In this document: piece after piece, positions 15,686 to 25,311 of the stretch
How the letters are laid out: each line of letters starts with the position of its first letter
Position numbering within the stretch: position 1 is the first letter of the stretch
From: Mycobacterium sp. IS-1264
GTDB taxonomy: Bacteria; Actinomycetota; Actinomycetes; Mycobacteriales; Mycobacteriaceae
Assembly (NCBI RefSeq): GCF_001954195.1
Contig: NZ_MBES01000021.1
Span: 98,255-162,254, forward strand
Reading direction: 5' to 3'
Length of the DNA: 64,000 nt
The notes under the pieces: model-generated
Database searches by the model: none
What the model saw: the letters and a program-made list of their open reading frames with translations, nothing else
Told to the model about the DNA's origin: nothing
Made by a program: the position numbers and the translations under genes

Positions 15686-17188
15686 ATGCCAGCGCAGGAC
15701 ACGGTGTCGACCAGTGCGGACGTCGCGCCCGAGTCACAGGCCGACCGGCGGCTGTTGATCGACGGCCGGCTCGTCGCTGCGGACAAGACATTCCCGTCGA
15801 TCAATCCCGCGACCGGTGAGGTCCTCGGGAATGCGCCGGACGCCGGCATAGGGGAGGCCGAAGCGGCGATCGCGGCGGCCCGCAGGGCGTTCGACACCAC
15901 GAGCTGGTCGACCGACGTCGAGCTGCGCATCCGCTGCCTCGACCAGCTGCATCAGGCACTGACCGACCACGCCGACGAGTTGCGCGAGCTGACCATTGCC
16001 GAGGTCGGCGCCACCCGCGCACTGACTCACGGCGCTCAGCTCGACGAGCCGATCGGCATCGTGCGCTTCTATGCGGACTTGCTGCGCAACTATCAGTTCT
16101 CCGAAGACCTCGGCGAGAAGGAATCGCGGGGCATGCTGCATCACCGCTGGGTGGAGAAGGAAGCCGCGGGAGTCGTCGCCGCCATCATCGCCTACAACTA
16201 TCCGAACCAGCTCGCGCTGGCCAAGCTGGCGCCGGCGCTTGCCGCCGGATGCACGGTGGTACTCAAGGGCGCGCCGGACACCCCGCTGGTGACCCTGGCG
16301 CTGGGTGAATTGATCGTCAATCACACCGACATCCCGGCCGGTGTGGTGAACGTGCTCAGCTCGTCGGATCCCGCTGTCGGACCCGCGCTGACCACCAGCC
16401 CGGACGTCGACGTAGTGACCTTCACCGGGTCGACCGCAGTTGGCCGCAAGATCATGGCCGCCGCGAGCGAGACCGTCAAACGCGTCTTTTTGGAGTTGGG
16501 TGGCAAGTCGGCGGTGATCATGCTCGACGACGCCGACTTCGCCAGCGCCAGCATGTTCGCGGCGTTCAGCATGGTCACTCACGCCGGGCAGGGCTGCGCG
16601 CTCACGTCCCGGCTGCTAGTCCCCAAGTCGCACCATGACGAGATCGTCGACCTGATCGCGGCCAACTTCGCCAAGGTGCGCCACGGTGACCCGGCCCATC
16701 CGAAGACGTTGATGGGACCGCTGATCAACGAGCGCCAGCGCGACAAGGTCGACGGCATGGTCCAGCGCGCCGTCGCCGCAGGGGCGACCCTGGTCACCGG
16801 CGGCAAGCGGCTGGATCCCGGCTATTTCTACGCGCCCACGTTGCTCACCAACGTCGACCCCGACAGCGAGATCGCTCAGGACGAGGTCTTCGGGCCGGTG
16901 CTCGTCGTCATCGCATTCGATGACGACGACGACGCGGTGCGCATCGCGAACAACTCGATCTACGGTCTGGCCGGCGCCGTCTTCAGTCGCGACCAAGACC
17001 GGGCACTCGCGGTGGCACGCCGCATCCGCGCCGGATCGTTTTCCGTCAACGGGGGCAACTACTTCGGTGCGGACAGCCCGTTCGGGGGGTTCAAGCAGTC
17101 CGGCGTCGGGCGCGAGATGGGTGTCGCCGGGCTCGAAGAGTTCTTGGAGCGCAAGACTTTTGCCGTTCCCTCGGGGGCTTCCGCATGA
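15686..17188 (+). CDS. Aldehyde dehydrogenase
   Basis: From ATG 15686 (AGGGAG upstream) the product is 500 residues. It shows VVAAIIAYNYPNQLAL in the cofactor domain, the catalytic glutamate in FLELGGKSAV, the nucleophilic cysteine in AGQGCALTSRL and EVFGPVL. A frame open further upstream would run through the operator, so it was not used. The next gene, a CoA-transferase, overlaps by ATGA. The pair suggests oxidation of an aldehyde to an acid followed by CoA activation, on the same pathway as the divergent P450-ferredoxin-SDR operon. Confidence 0.9.
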   Translation: MPAQDTVSTSADVAPESQADRRLLIDGRLVAADKTFPSINPATGEVLGNAPDAGIGEAEAAIAAARRAFDTTSWSTDVELRIRCLDQLHQALTDHADELRELTIAEVGATRALTHGAQLDEPIGIVRFYADLLRNYQFSEDLGEKESRGMLHHRWVEKEAAGVVAAIIAYNYPNQLALAKLAPALAAGCTVVLKGAPDTPLVTLALGELIVNHTDIPAGVVNVLSSSDPAVGPALTTSPDVDVVTFTGSTAVGRKIMAAASETVKRVFLELGGKSAVIMLDDADFASASMFAAFSMVTHAGQGCALTSRLLVPKSHHDEIVDLIAANFAKVRHGDPAHPKTLMGPLINERQRDKVDGMVQRAVAAGATLVTGGKRLDPGYFYAPTLLTNVDPDSEIAQDEVFGPVLVVIAFDDDDDAVRIANNSIYGLAGAVFSRDQDRALAVARRIRAGSFSVNGGNYFGADSPFGGFKQSGVGREMGVAGLEEFLERKTFAVPSGASA

Positions 17189-18390
17189 GGCCGCTGGAGG
17201 GCATCCGTGTCCTGGAAGTCGCCATGTACGGGTTCGTTCCATCGGCGGGCGCCGTGCTGGCGGAGTGGGGCGCCGAGGTGATCAAGGTCGAGCACGCCGT
17301 CACCGGCGATCCGCAGCGTGGGCTTCGGCAGACCGGCATGTTGCGCGTGGAGGGCGACCCGAATCCCAACATCGAGCACGCCAATCGTGGGAAGCGCAGC
17401 ATCGGGTTGGATATGTCGGTGCCCGAGGGCAAGGAAGTGCTGTACGAACTGGCGCGCCGATCCGATGTCTTCCTGACCAGTTTCCTGCCCGGCGCACGGC
17501 AGAAGTTCGGCATCGACGTCGACGACATCCGGGCGGTGAACCCGGCGATCATCTACGCGCGGGGCAGCGCGCTCGGCCCGCGCGGCGGGGAGGCGACCAA
17601 GGGCGGCTACGACATGACCGCCTTTTGGTGTCGCGCCGGAACCGCCGCCACGATCACGCCCGCGGGGATGCCCGGCATGATCGCGCCGCCCGGCCCGGCC
17701 TACGGCGACACCATCTCCGGCACCAACCTCGCCGGTGGCATTGCCGCGGCGCTGCTCAAGCGCGAGCGCACCGGGGAGCCATCCGTCGTCGACGTCTCCC
17801 TGCTGGGCAGCGGCCTGTGGTCGATGGGCCACACGGTGGCGTTGACAAAGCACCTCGGCCAGCGACTGGAGGCGCCACCGCCGGGCGTGCACGGTGCGCC
17901 CAATAATCCATTAGTCGGGCTGTACGCGACGTCCGACGGCCGCTACATATCCTTCGTGATGATGCAACCGACCAAGTTCTGGGGCGACGTCTGCCGGCAT
18001 ATCGAGAGGCCCGAACTGGCCGACGATCCGCGCTTCGCCACCGTCGAGAAAATCGCCGCTAATACGCCAGATGCGGTCGAGATCTTGACCAAGGTCATCG
18101 CCACCCGCACGCTTGCCGAGTGGAGCGAACGCTTTGCCACACTCGCGGGACCGTGGGCGCCGGTGCAGGACACCCTGCAGGCCGCCGAGGACGCGCAGAT
18201 CCGCGCGAACGAGTATCTAGTGCGCGCAGGCGAACTCGAACTCGTCGCCAATCCGGTTCAGTTCGATGTCGCTCCGCCGCAGACGGGGCCGGCGCCCGGA
18301 TTCGCCGAGCAGACCGACGAGATCTTGATGGAAACCGGGCTCGACTGGGACCGCATCATCGAACTCAAGACGGCCGGCGCCGTCACCTAA
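17185..18390 (+). CDS. CoA transferase, family III (CaiB/BaiF type)
   Basis: The 401-residue product has the family III CoA-transferase fold signatures: MRPLEGIRVLEVA at the N-terminus, VLAEWGAEVIKVEH near residues 25-38, NRGKRSIGLDM near 69-79, and YARGSALGPRG near 125-135. Members move CoA between carboxylic acids or racemise 2-methylacyl-CoAs. Directly after the aldehyde dehydrogenase (4-base overlap), it would activate the acid product as a CoA thioester for the acyl-CoA dehydrogenases encoded nearby. The substrate cannot be read from the sequence. Confidence 0.9.
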   Translation: MRPLEGIRVLEVAMYGFVPSAGAVLAEWGAEVIKVEHAVTGDPQRGLRQTGMLRVEGDPNPNIEHANRGKRSIGLDMSVPEGKEVLYELARRSDVFLTSFLPGARQKFGIDVDDIRAVNPAIIYARGSALGPRGGEATKGGYDMTAFWCRAGTAATITPAGMPGMIAPPGPAYGDTISGTNLAGGIAAALLKRERTGEPSVVDVSLLGSGLWSMGHTVALTKHLGQRLEAPPPGVHGAPNNPLVGLYATSDGRYISFVMMQPTKFWGDVCRHIERPELADDPRFATVEKIAANTPDAVEILTKVIATRTLAEWSERFATLAGPWAPVQDTLQAAEDAQIRANEYLVRAGELELVANPVQFDVAPPQTGPAPGFAEQTDEILMETGLDWDRIIELKTAGAVT

Positions 18391-18784
18391 CACCGGAGCT
18401 GACTGGAATGCATGAGCCGAACGTCGTTTTTGTTGAGGCGCAGCCACGTTACGCGCGGGCCGTGCCTAAAGCCTGCCCGATAACGGTTATGCATTTTCCA
18501 TTCCGCCTGGACGCGGCATGAGGCATAATCGCCGGACGCTACAAGACGAGTGGCCGTGGCCGGGCGGTTCCGTTTTGGAGCGCCAACTCACGCGACAGAA
18601 CGGAGGAGTGGCGTGAGGATGGTAGCGGCCGTCGCGCAGGAGCAAAATGCCGGAATGTGGCTGCCCGCTGAGCATTTCGTCTCCGCTGGGCCCCCTCCGA
18701 AATCCTTGGTTCAGCCGAACTTACCGGAGGCGGCGCGCAAGAACAAGACTATCGGTCTCGTAATTCTGAAAGGAACTGAGCCCG
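18391..18784 (+). other. Leader region of the mce operon
   Basis: This 394-base stretch separates the CoA-transferase and yrbEA genes. It holds the 11-base palindrome ATAACGGTTAT (18480-18490), a possible -10 box CATAAT (18524-18529), and a GGAGGA site (18602-18607) before a 60-codon frame that is listed separately. A 37-codon frame starting near 18408 has no convincing support. Confidence 0.5.
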
Positions 18785-18795
18785 ATGGCAGATAG
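18613..18795 (+). CDS. Possible small leader protein upstream of yrbEA (60 aa)
   Basis: GTG 18613 has GGAGGA five bases upstream, and the 60-residue frame ends 11 bases inside the yrbEA gene, an arrangement seen in translationally coupled pairs. The product (AAVAQEQNAGMWLPAEHF and so on) is neither membrane-like nor similar to anything I recognise. Codon use is less biased than in the neighbours. It may be a leader peptide or a chance frame; the ribosome site and overlap are the only support. Confidence 0.35.
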   Translation: MRMVAAVAQEQNAGMWLPAEHFVSAGPPPKSLVQPNLPEAARKNKTIGLVILKGTEPDGR

Positions 18796-19603
18796 GAGCG
18801 ACGACCGCTGGTCACCGGGGCTTCCCCAGCTGAGGCTGACAAGGAACCTTTCTGGGCCGATGCAGTCGGTCGGTGGTCTTTTCGCGATGTCTGCGGAAGC
18901 GATCAAGTTTGCCTTCCGGCGACCGTTCCAGGCACGCGAGTTCTTGGAACAGTCTTGGTTCGTCGCGCGGGTCGCGCTGATGCCGACGTTGTTGGTCGCC
19001 ATTCCGTTTACCGTCCTGGTCAGCTTCACCCTCAACATCCTGTTGCGTGAACTTGGCGCCGCGGACCTGTCCGGTGCGGGCGCCGCTTTCGGCGCTGTCA
19101 CCCAGGTCGGCCCGTTGGTGACCGTGTTGATCGTCGCCGGCGCCGGCTCCACGGCCATGTGCGCGGACCTCGGTTCGCGAACCATCCGCGAGGAGATCGA
19201 CGCGATGGAGGTCTTGGGCATCAATCCCGTTCAGCGCCTGGTGACTCCGCGCATGCTGGCCTCGGGGTTGGTCGCCCTGTTGCTGAACAGCCTGGTCGTC
19301 ATCATCGGTATTGTCGGCGGCTACGTCTTCTCGGTATTTGTCCAAGACGTCAATCCCGGCGCTTTCGCCGCGGGCATCACCTTGCTCACCGGGGTGCCCG
19401 AGGTGATCATTTCCTGTGTCAAGGCAGCGCTTTTCGGCCTCATCGCCGGGTTGGTCGCCTGCTACCGCGGCCTGATCATCTCCGGCGGGGGCGCCAAGGC
19501 GGTCGGCAACGCGGTGAACGAAACCGTGGTGTATGCCTTCATGTCCCTGTTCGTCGTCAACGTGGTCGTCACCGCGATCGGCATCAAGATGACGGCGAAG
19601 TAG
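18785..19603 (+). CDS. yrbEA: YrbEA-type permease of the Mce transporter
   Basis: The 272-residue product is an MlaE/YrbE-type ABC permease. About 35 soluble residues are followed by the amphipathic FAFRRPFQAREFLEQSWFVARV interface helix and five hydrophobic segments. The conserved EEIDAMEVLGINPVQRLVTPR loop near residues 138-158 contacts the ATPase, as in all MlaE permeases. It is the first permease of a yrbEA-yrbEB-mceABCDEF operon and forms the inner-membrane core of a lipid importer. No MceG (Mkl) ATPase lies in the window; in mycobacteria it is encoded elsewhere. Confidence 0.95.
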   Translation: MADRSDDRWSPGLPQLRLTRNLSGPMQSVGGLFAMSAEAIKFAFRRPFQAREFLEQSWFVARVALMPTLLVAIPFTVLVSFTLNILLRELGAADLSGAGAAFGAVTQVGPLVTVLIVAGAGSTAMCADLGSRTIREEIDAMEVLGINPVQRLVTPRMLASGLVALLLNSLVVIIGIVGGYVFSVFVQDVNPGAFAAGITLLTGVPEVIISCVKAALFGLIAGLVACYRGLIISGGGAKAVGNAVNETVVYAFMSLFVVNVVVTAIGIKMTAK

Positions 19604-19613
19604 GGGGCTGCCG

Positions 19614-20459
19614 GTGGCGCTGAGGGCTGCATATCCGCGATTAACCCGCCAACTCGAGAGGCCGGTCGCCTCGTTGGGGCGGGTCGGCGACCACACCCAG
19701 TTCTACGGCAAGGCGCTGGGCGGGATGCCGTTTGCCGCTGTGCACTACCGGCGCGAAGTGATCCGCCTGATCGCCGAGATCAGCATGGGCGCAGGCACTT
19801 TGGCGATGATCGGCGGAACCGTCGTGATTGTCGGCTTTTTGACGCTGGCCGCCGGTGGCACGCTGGCCGTTCAGGGTTTCAGCTCGCTGGGCAACATCGG
19901 CATCGAGGCGCTGACCGGTTTTTTGGCCGCCTTCATCAATGTGCGCATCGCGGCTCCTGTCGTCGCGGGGATCGGCCTGGCCGCAACGTTTGGTGCCGGG
20001 GTCACCGCTCAGCTGGGTGCGATGCGGATCAACGAAGAGATCGATGCACTGGAAGCCATGGCCATTCGCCCGATTTCGTATTTGGTGAGCACTCGGATCC
20101 TGGCCGGCATGATCGCGATCACGCCGCTGTACTGCATCGCCGTTATCCTGTCGTTCCTAGCCAGCCAGTTCACCACCACGTACTTGTTCGGCCAGTCGGA
20201 GGGCTTGTACCAGCACTACTTCTCGACCTTCTTGAACCCGATCGACCTGTTGTGGTCGTTCCTACAGGCCGCGCTGATGGCGATCACGATCTTGCTGATA
20301 CATACGTACTACGGCTATTTCGCCGCCGGTGGACCTGCCGGCGTCGGCCAAGCGACCGGTAACGCGGTGCGCACCTCGCTCATCGTCGTGGTGTCGGTAA
20401 CGCTGCTGGTCTCGCTGTCTATTTACGGTAGCAACGGCAACTTCAACCTGTCCGGGTAG
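19614..20459 (+). CDS. yrbEB: YrbEB-type permease of the Mce transporter
   Basis: The 281-residue product is the second MlaE-like permease. The start is GTG 19614 with GGGGG upstream, 10 bases after yrbEA. An N-terminal soluble part (FYGKALGGMPFAAVHYRREVIRL) leads into five or six membrane segments, with the EEIDALEAMAIRPISYLVSTR coupling loop near residues 140-160. In mycobacteria YrbEA and YrbEB form a heterodimer bound to MceG, with the six Mce proteins forming the periplasmic channel above. Confidence 0.95.
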   Translation: MALRAAYPRLTRQLERPVASLGRVGDHTQFYGKALGGMPFAAVHYRREVIRLIAEISMGAGTLAMIGGTVVIVGFLTLAAGGTLAVQGFSSLGNIGIEALTGFLAAFINVRIAAPVVAGIGLAATFGAGVTAQLGAMRINEEIDALEAMAIRPISYLVSTRILAGMIAITPLYCIAVILSFLASQFTTTYLFGQSEGLYQHYFSTFLNPIDLLWSFLQAALMAITILLIHTYYGYFAAGGPAGVGQATGNAVRTSLIVVVSVTLLVSLSIYGSNGNFNLSG

Positions 20460-20478
20460 CGAAGGAGGTGGGACGGCA

Positions 20479-21750
20479 GTGACGCAGAACGTGCCAGCGG
20501 GTCGCGGTTCAATCGGCGGCCGGCCCCCACGCACCGCCCATCTCGGGCCAACCCGTCGGGTCGGGCCGCGCAGCTACATGCCACCCCTGCTCGGGCTGCT
20601 GACCGTCGCGATCATCTGCGCGATTTTCGCCGTGGCGATAACGCTGTTTCAGGGCGGCTTCACCGAAACCGTTCCGGTGACCGTGATTTCGCAACGCGCC
20701 GGCCTCGTCATGAACCCGGACGCCAAGGTCAAGATGCGCGGCGTGCAGGTGGGCAAGGTCGCGTCGATCGACTCGCTGCCGGACGGCAAAGCGGCTATTC
20801 ACTTGGCGATGAATCCGTCGGACTTGAAATACATTCCCGGCAACGTGCTCGTCAACATCACGTCATCGACGGTCTTCGGCGCGAAGTCCGTCGAGCTGGT
20901 GCCCCCCGACCAGCCCTCGGCGCTGCGGCTACACGCCGGCCAGACGCTGCAAGGCCAGCACGTCATGGTCGAAATCAACACCGTGTTCCAGCAACTGGTC
21001 TCGGTGCTGGCCCAGATCGATCCGCCGAAGCTCAACGAGAGTCTGGGCGCGCTGGCAAAAGCGTTCAGCGGGCGGGGCGCACAGCTTGGCCAATCGCTCT
21101 CCGACTTGGATTCGTTTCTGGCCAAATATGAGCCGAGCCTTCCAGCGTTGAGCCATGACCTCGCAGTGTTACCGGCGGTGTCCAACGCATATGCCGACGC
21201 GGCGCCGGACCTGGTGAAGACCGCAGCCAACGCGACGCGGATCAGCCAGACGATTGTCGATGAGCAGCGCAACCTGGATGCATTGCTGATCAGTGCGATT
21301 GGCTTGGCCGACATCGGAAATGACGTCTTGTCGACGAACCGCAAACCGCTCACCAGTGCGCTGCATCTTCTGGTGCCGACCACCGATCTGACCAACGAGT
21401 ACCACGAGGCGCTCACCTGCGCTTTCGGCGGGCTCGCACGGGACTCGCACTTCCCGCCGTTGTCGGAACCGAGCATCAACATCTCGGCGAGTCTCACCTG
21501 GGGCGGCGAACGTTATCGGTATCCGACGAACCTGCCGAAGGTTGCGGCGACGGGCGGGCCGCAATGCATGGGCCTGCCGCAGCTCCCGTTCAACACCAAT
21601 CCGAAGCAACTGATTGCCGATATCGGTGCCAACCCGGTGGGGTACGGAAACCCACAGGTGCTGATCAACTCCGACCTTCTCAAACAGCTGCTGTACGGGC
21701 CGATCGCCGGCCCCCCGCGCAACTCCGCAATGGTTGGAATGCCCGGATGA
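20479..21750 (+). CDS. mceA: Mce family protein, MceA position
   Basis: The 423-residue product has a basic N-terminus, one membrane helix around residues 35-60, and an MCE (MlaD-like) domain (SQRAGLVMNPDAKVKMRGVQVGKVASI, about 70-100). A long helical needle region follows, then a C-terminal domain with two cysteines (LTCAFGG, PQCMG). GTG 20479 follows GAAGGAGG. The product should contribute one of six chains to the heterohexameric Mce ring that carries lipids across the periplasm. Its number among mce operons cannot be assigned by memory; it did not obviously match mce1, mce2 or mce4. Confidence 0.93.
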   Translation: MTQNVPAGRGSIGGRPPRTAHLGPTRRVGPRSYMPPLLGLLTVAIICAIFAVAITLFQGGFTETVPVTVISQRAGLVMNPDAKVKMRGVQVGKVASIDSLPDGKAAIHLAMNPSDLKYIPGNVLVNITSSTVFGAKSVELVPPDQPSALRLHAGQTLQGQHVMVEINTVFQQLVSVLAQIDPPKLNESLGALAKAFSGRGAQLGQSLSDLDSFLAKYEPSLPALSHDLAVLPAVSNAYADAAPDLVKTAANATRISQTIVDEQRNLDALLISAIGLADIGNDVLSTNRKPLTSALHLLVPTTDLTNEYHEALTCAFGGLARDSHFPPLSEPSINISASLTWGGERYRYPTNLPKVAATGGPQCMGLPQLPFNTNPKQLIADIGANPVGYGNPQVLINSDLLKQLLYGPIAGPPRNSAMVGMPG

Positions 21751-22769
21751 GAACGCGCGCCACGCTGATCAAGTTCGCGATCTTCGCCGTCGTGATGGCG
21801 ATGCTGACCGCCTTCCTGTTCTTCATCTTCGGCCAGTACCGGACGGGTTCGACGACCGGGTATTCGGCGGTGTTCACCGACGTGTCGCGCCTCAAAACGG
21901 GACAGTCGGTGCGGGTCGCCGGGATCCGGGTGGGCACCGTCAACGGCGTTTCGCTGCGGCCGGACAAAAAAGTTGTGGTGAAGTTCGACGCCGACCGCAA
22001 CATCGTCCTCACCGAGGGCACCAGGGCGGCGGTGCGTTACCTCAACCTGGTCGGCGATCGCTACCTCGAACTCGTCGATGGCCCGGGCTCGACCAGGCGG
22101 CTGCCGGCCGGCGGTCAGATTCCCCTCGACCGCACCGCGCCGGCGCTTGACCTTGATCTGCTGCTCGGGGGGCTGAAACCGGTGATCCAGGGCCTGAATG
22201 CGCAAGATGTCAACGCGCTCACCTCCGCGTTGTTGCAGGTCTTTCAGGGTGAGGGGGGGACTCTTGAGTCGCTGTTCGCCAAGACGACGTCGTTTTCGAA
22301 CGCCTTGGCCGACAACGATCAAACCGTGCAGCAACTGATCGACAACCTCAACACCGTGGTGTCGTACATCGACAAGGAGGGCGGCAACTTTTCGGCCGCA
22401 ATCGATCGCCTGCAGCGGCTTGTCAGTGGGCTCTCGGACGACCGCAACACCATTGGGTCCGCGATCGACGCGTTGGACAACGGAACGGCCTCGCTGGCGG
22501 ATCTGCTGACGAACGCGCGGCCTCCGCTGTCCGGCACCATCGACCAACTGAGTCGGCTGGCGCCGATACTCGATAACGACAGGGACCGCCTCGACACCGC
22601 GATCGCTAAGGCCCCAAAGAACTACCGCAAACTGGTCCGACTAGGCGTAGCCGGCGCCACCATCCCGTACTACATCTGCATGTTAGAGCTGCGCGGCACC
22701 GATCTTAACGGCAAGACGGTGGTAGCTCCCTTGTTCAGGTCAGACGCTGGAAGGTGCACGGAACCCTGA
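21747..22769 (+). CDS. mceB: Mce family protein, MceB position
   Basis: The 340-residue product starts at ATG 21747, which overlaps the mceA stop. It has one N-terminal membrane helix (residues 7-28), an MCE domain (YSAVFTDVSRLKTGQSVRVAGIRVGTVNGV near 38-68), a helical region, and a short C-terminal part with two cysteines (YYICMLEL, DAGRCTEP). Length and layout fit MceB subunits. It is part of the hexameric periplasmic tube of the transporter. Confidence 0.93.
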   Translation: MRTRATLIKFAIFAVVMAMLTAFLFFIFGQYRTGSTTGYSAVFTDVSRLKTGQSVRVAGIRVGTVNGVSLRPDKKVVVKFDADRNIVLTEGTRAAVRYLNLVGDRYLELVDGPGSTRRLPAGGQIPLDRTAPALDLDLLLGGLKPVIQGLNAQDVNALTSALLQVFQGEGGTLESLFAKTTSFSNALADNDQTVQQLIDNLNTVVSYIDKEGGNFSAAIDRLQRLVSGLSDDRNTIGSAIDALDNGTASLADLLTNARPPLSGTIDQLSRLAPILDNDRDRLDTAIAKAPKNYRKLVRLGVAGATIPYYICMLELRGTDLNGKTVVAPLFRSDAGRCTEP

Positions 22770-23887
22770 TGCTTAAGTATCGCGGAGCTGGGCTCATCAA
22801 GGCCGGATTCATCGGCGCGATCTTGATCGTGCTGGTGATCCTGGTGGGCCTGTCGCCCGACCGGTTCATCTCATGGGCGACGATGGTTCGCTACCAGGCG
22901 CTGTTTTCTGAAGCCGGCGGCCTCGCGGTGGGCAACGCCGTGACGGTGTCGGGGGTGAAAGTCGGCTCGGTGTCGAATATTTCGCTGCGCAACGGCGATG
23001 CGCTGGTGACGTTCGCGATGAAGGGCAACATCCTGCTCGGATCGGAAACCACCGCGCACATCCGCACCGACACGCTGCTGGGCGCCCGGATGCTGACACT
23101 GGAGTCTGCCGGCAGCAGCACGATGCATCCGATGGCGGTCATTCCGGTCTCGCGCACGTCCTCGCCGTACTCGCTGACGGAAGCGGTTAGCGACTTCACA
23201 TCGAACACCGCCGAAACCAACACCGCGACGCTGAATCAGTCGTTGGACACGCTGTCGGCGACGCTCGACCAGATCGCACCCCAATTGGGGCCGGCCTTCG
23301 ACGGACTCACCCGGTTATCCCGCACCCTCAACGGCCGCAACAAGTCCCTGGGCGAGCTATTCAAGAGTGCCGCCGACGTCAGCCGAATATTGTCCGACCG
23401 TAGCCAGCAGGTCAACAAGCTCATCCTGAACTCCGACGATCTGCTCCAAGTCCTGGTGGCGCGCCGACAGGAGATCGTGGACTTGCTGGCCAACACGTCG
23501 GCCGTCGCCAAGCAGCTGACGGGATTGGTGCACGACAACGAAAGCAAGCTGGCGCCGACGCTGGAGAGGCTGAATTCGGTGCTGGCGATGCTGGAAAAGA
23601 ACCGCGACAACATCAGCAAAGCGCTGCCGGGTCTTGCTAAATTCGAGATCACGGTCGGTGAGGCAATCTCGAGCATGTACGCCTACTCAGCGTTCGTCCC
23701 GAACGTTACGACCCCGCAAATCTTCGGGGTATTCATGGAATACCTCTGGGGATTCCGCACCTTCGACACGGCTCGCGGTCCCGGCTACCCCTCGCCGGTA
23801 CCTCGGACGCTGATTCCCTGGCCGTACAACGGTATTCCCGTGTGCCCTGGCTGCACGTTGGGCGGGCGGATCGGGGGATCGCAATGA
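22769..23887 (+). CDS. mceC: Mce family protein, MceC position
   Basis: The 372-residue product starts at ATG 22769 in a TGATG junction with mceB; GTG 22754 would add five residues. An N-terminal membrane helix (residues 10-30) precedes the MCE domain (FSEAGGLAVGNAVTVSGVKVGSVSNI, about 47-72) and a long coiled, helical segment to about residue 300. A PCPG-like CPGC motif lies near the C-terminus. It is one subunit of the Mce ring. Confidence 0.92.
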   Translation: MLKYRGAGLIKAGFIGAILIVLVILVGLSPDRFISWATMVRYQALFSEAGGLAVGNAVTVSGVKVGSVSNISLRNGDALVTFAMKGNILLGSETTAHIRTDTLLGARMLTLESAGSSTMHPMAVIPVSRTSSPYSLTEAVSDFTSNTAETNTATLNQSLDTLSATLDQIAPQLGPAFDGLTRLSRTLNGRNKSLGELFKSAADVSRILSDRSQQVNKLILNSDDLLQVLVARRQEIVDLLANTSAVAKQLTGLVHDNESKLAPTLERLNSVLAMLEKNRDNISKALPGLAKFEITVGEAISSMYAYSAFVPNVTTPQIFGVFMEYLWGFRTFDTARGPGYPSPVPRTLIPWPYNGIPVCPGCTLGGRIGGSQ

Positions 23888-25311
23888 TCCGGCGCAACAG
23901 GCTGGCGGCCATCACGGCGGTCGTCCTGGTCGGGCTCATCGTCGCCGGCGCGGCCGTGCTCATTCGTAATACGTTCTTTGGCCCAAAGACGATCACCGCA
24001 TATTTCACCACCGCCACCGCGATCTACCCCAATGACGAGGTGCGGGTCTCGGGTGTCAAAGTCGGCAACATCAAATCCATTCAGCCGCAGGGGACACAGG
24101 CCAAGATGGTCCTCAAGGTGGACCGCGACGTGCCCATCCCGGCGGACGCGAAAGCGATCGTCGTCGCCTCGAACCTGGTGGCCGCCCGCTACGTCCAGCT
24201 CTCACCGGCCTACCGGAACAGCGGCCCGGTCATGCGGGACGGCGCGGTGATACCGGTCGAACGCACCGCGGTGCCTGTCGAGTGGGACGAGGTCAAAACC
24301 CAATTGATGCGGCTGGCAACGGATTTGGGACCCAAGAGTGGGGTATCGGGCACGTCGGTGGGCCGGTTCATCGACAGCGCCGCCAATGCACTCGAGGGCA
24401 ACGGCGACAAGCTGCGGCAAACACTCGGTCAATTGTCCGGGGTCGGCCGGATCCTCGCCAACGGCAGCGGCAACATCGTTGACATCATCAAAGGTCTGCA
24501 GACCTTCGTAACGGCGCTGCGCGACAGCAACATCCAGCTCGTGCAGTTCAACGACCGCCTGGCCACCCTCACCAGCGTGGTCGACGACAGCAAATCCGAG
24601 TTGGACGCGGCGCTGACCGATCTGTCGACGGCGGTCGGCGAGGTGCAGCGATTCATCGCCGGGACTCGCAATCAGACCAGCGAGCAGATCGCCCGGTTGG
24701 CCGATGTCACCCAGATTCTGGTCGATAAGCGAATGGCCCTGGAAAACATTCTGCACACCTCGCCGAACGCGCTCGGCAACTTCTTCAACGACTACAACGC
24801 CGACACCGGAACCATCGTGGGCGGGTTCGGGATCATGGATTTCGCGAACCCCACGTGGGCGGGTATTTTGCCTGTAGTGCCGGGGATTCCGGGTTGCACG
24901 CAAATCGGCGCCATCGAGAGCGTCACCTCCGTCGAAACCGGCAAGCTGTGCTCACTGTTCCTCGGTCCCGGGCTGCGGCTGCTCAACTTCAACAATCTGC
25001 CGATTCCCGTCAACATATTCCTGCAGAAGTCGATCGACCCTTCCAAGATCATCTACACCGAACAGCGCCTGGCCCCCGGCGGCGAGGGCCCGAAACCCGG
25101 ACCACCCGAGATCCCGCCCGCGGTGTCGGCCTACACCGGCCTGCCGGGTGATCCCGTCGGACCGCCTGGGGCGGTGCCGCCGGCGCCGATACCGGGCGCC
25201 GCGATGCCGCTGCCGCCCCCGCCGTCGACACCGATGGAACCGCCGCCACCGCCGCCGGCGCCGGCGAGCGTGTCGGGCATGCTGCTGCCGGGTGAAGGGC
25301 CGCAGCAATGA
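23884..25311 (+). CDS. mceD: Mce family protein, MceD position, proline-rich tail
   Basis: The 475-residue product starts at ATG 23884, overlapping the mceC stop. After one membrane helix (residues 9-28) comes the MCE domain (TATAIYPNDEVRVSGVKVGNIKSI near 43-66), a helical needle, and a C-terminal region from about residue 395 that is mostly proline, glycine and alanine, with runs of six prolines. The tail should be disordered and may span the cell-wall layer or bind partners, as suggested for other MceD and MceF tails. Confidence 0.92.
   Translation: MIRRNRLAAITAVVLVGLIVAGAAVLIRNTFFGPKTITAYFTTATAIYPNDEVRVSGVKVGNIKSIQPQGTQAKMVLKVDRDVPIPADAKAIVVASNLVAARYVQLSPAYRNSGPVMRDGAVIPVERTAVPVEWDEVKTQLMRLATDLGPKSGVSGTSVGRFIDSAANALEGNGDKLRQTLGQLSGVGRILANGSGNIVDIIKGLQTFVTALRDSNIQLVQFNDRLATLTSVVDDSKSELDAALTDLSTAVGEVQRFIAGTRNQTSEQIARLADVTQILVDKRMALENILHTSPNALGNFFNDYNADTGTIVGGFGIMDFANPTWAGILPVVPGIPGCTQIGAIESVTSVETGKLCSLFLGPGLRLLNFNNLPIPVNIFLQKSIDPSKIIYTEQRLAPGGEGPKPGPPEIPPAVSAYTGLPGDPVGPPGAVPPAPIPGAAMPLPPPPSTPMEPPPPPPAPASVSGMLLPGEGPQQ

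Noticed and set aside
18408..18521. 37-codon frame before the mce operon leader
   Set aside because: No good ribosome site, no homology and a high proportion of rare-looking codons.
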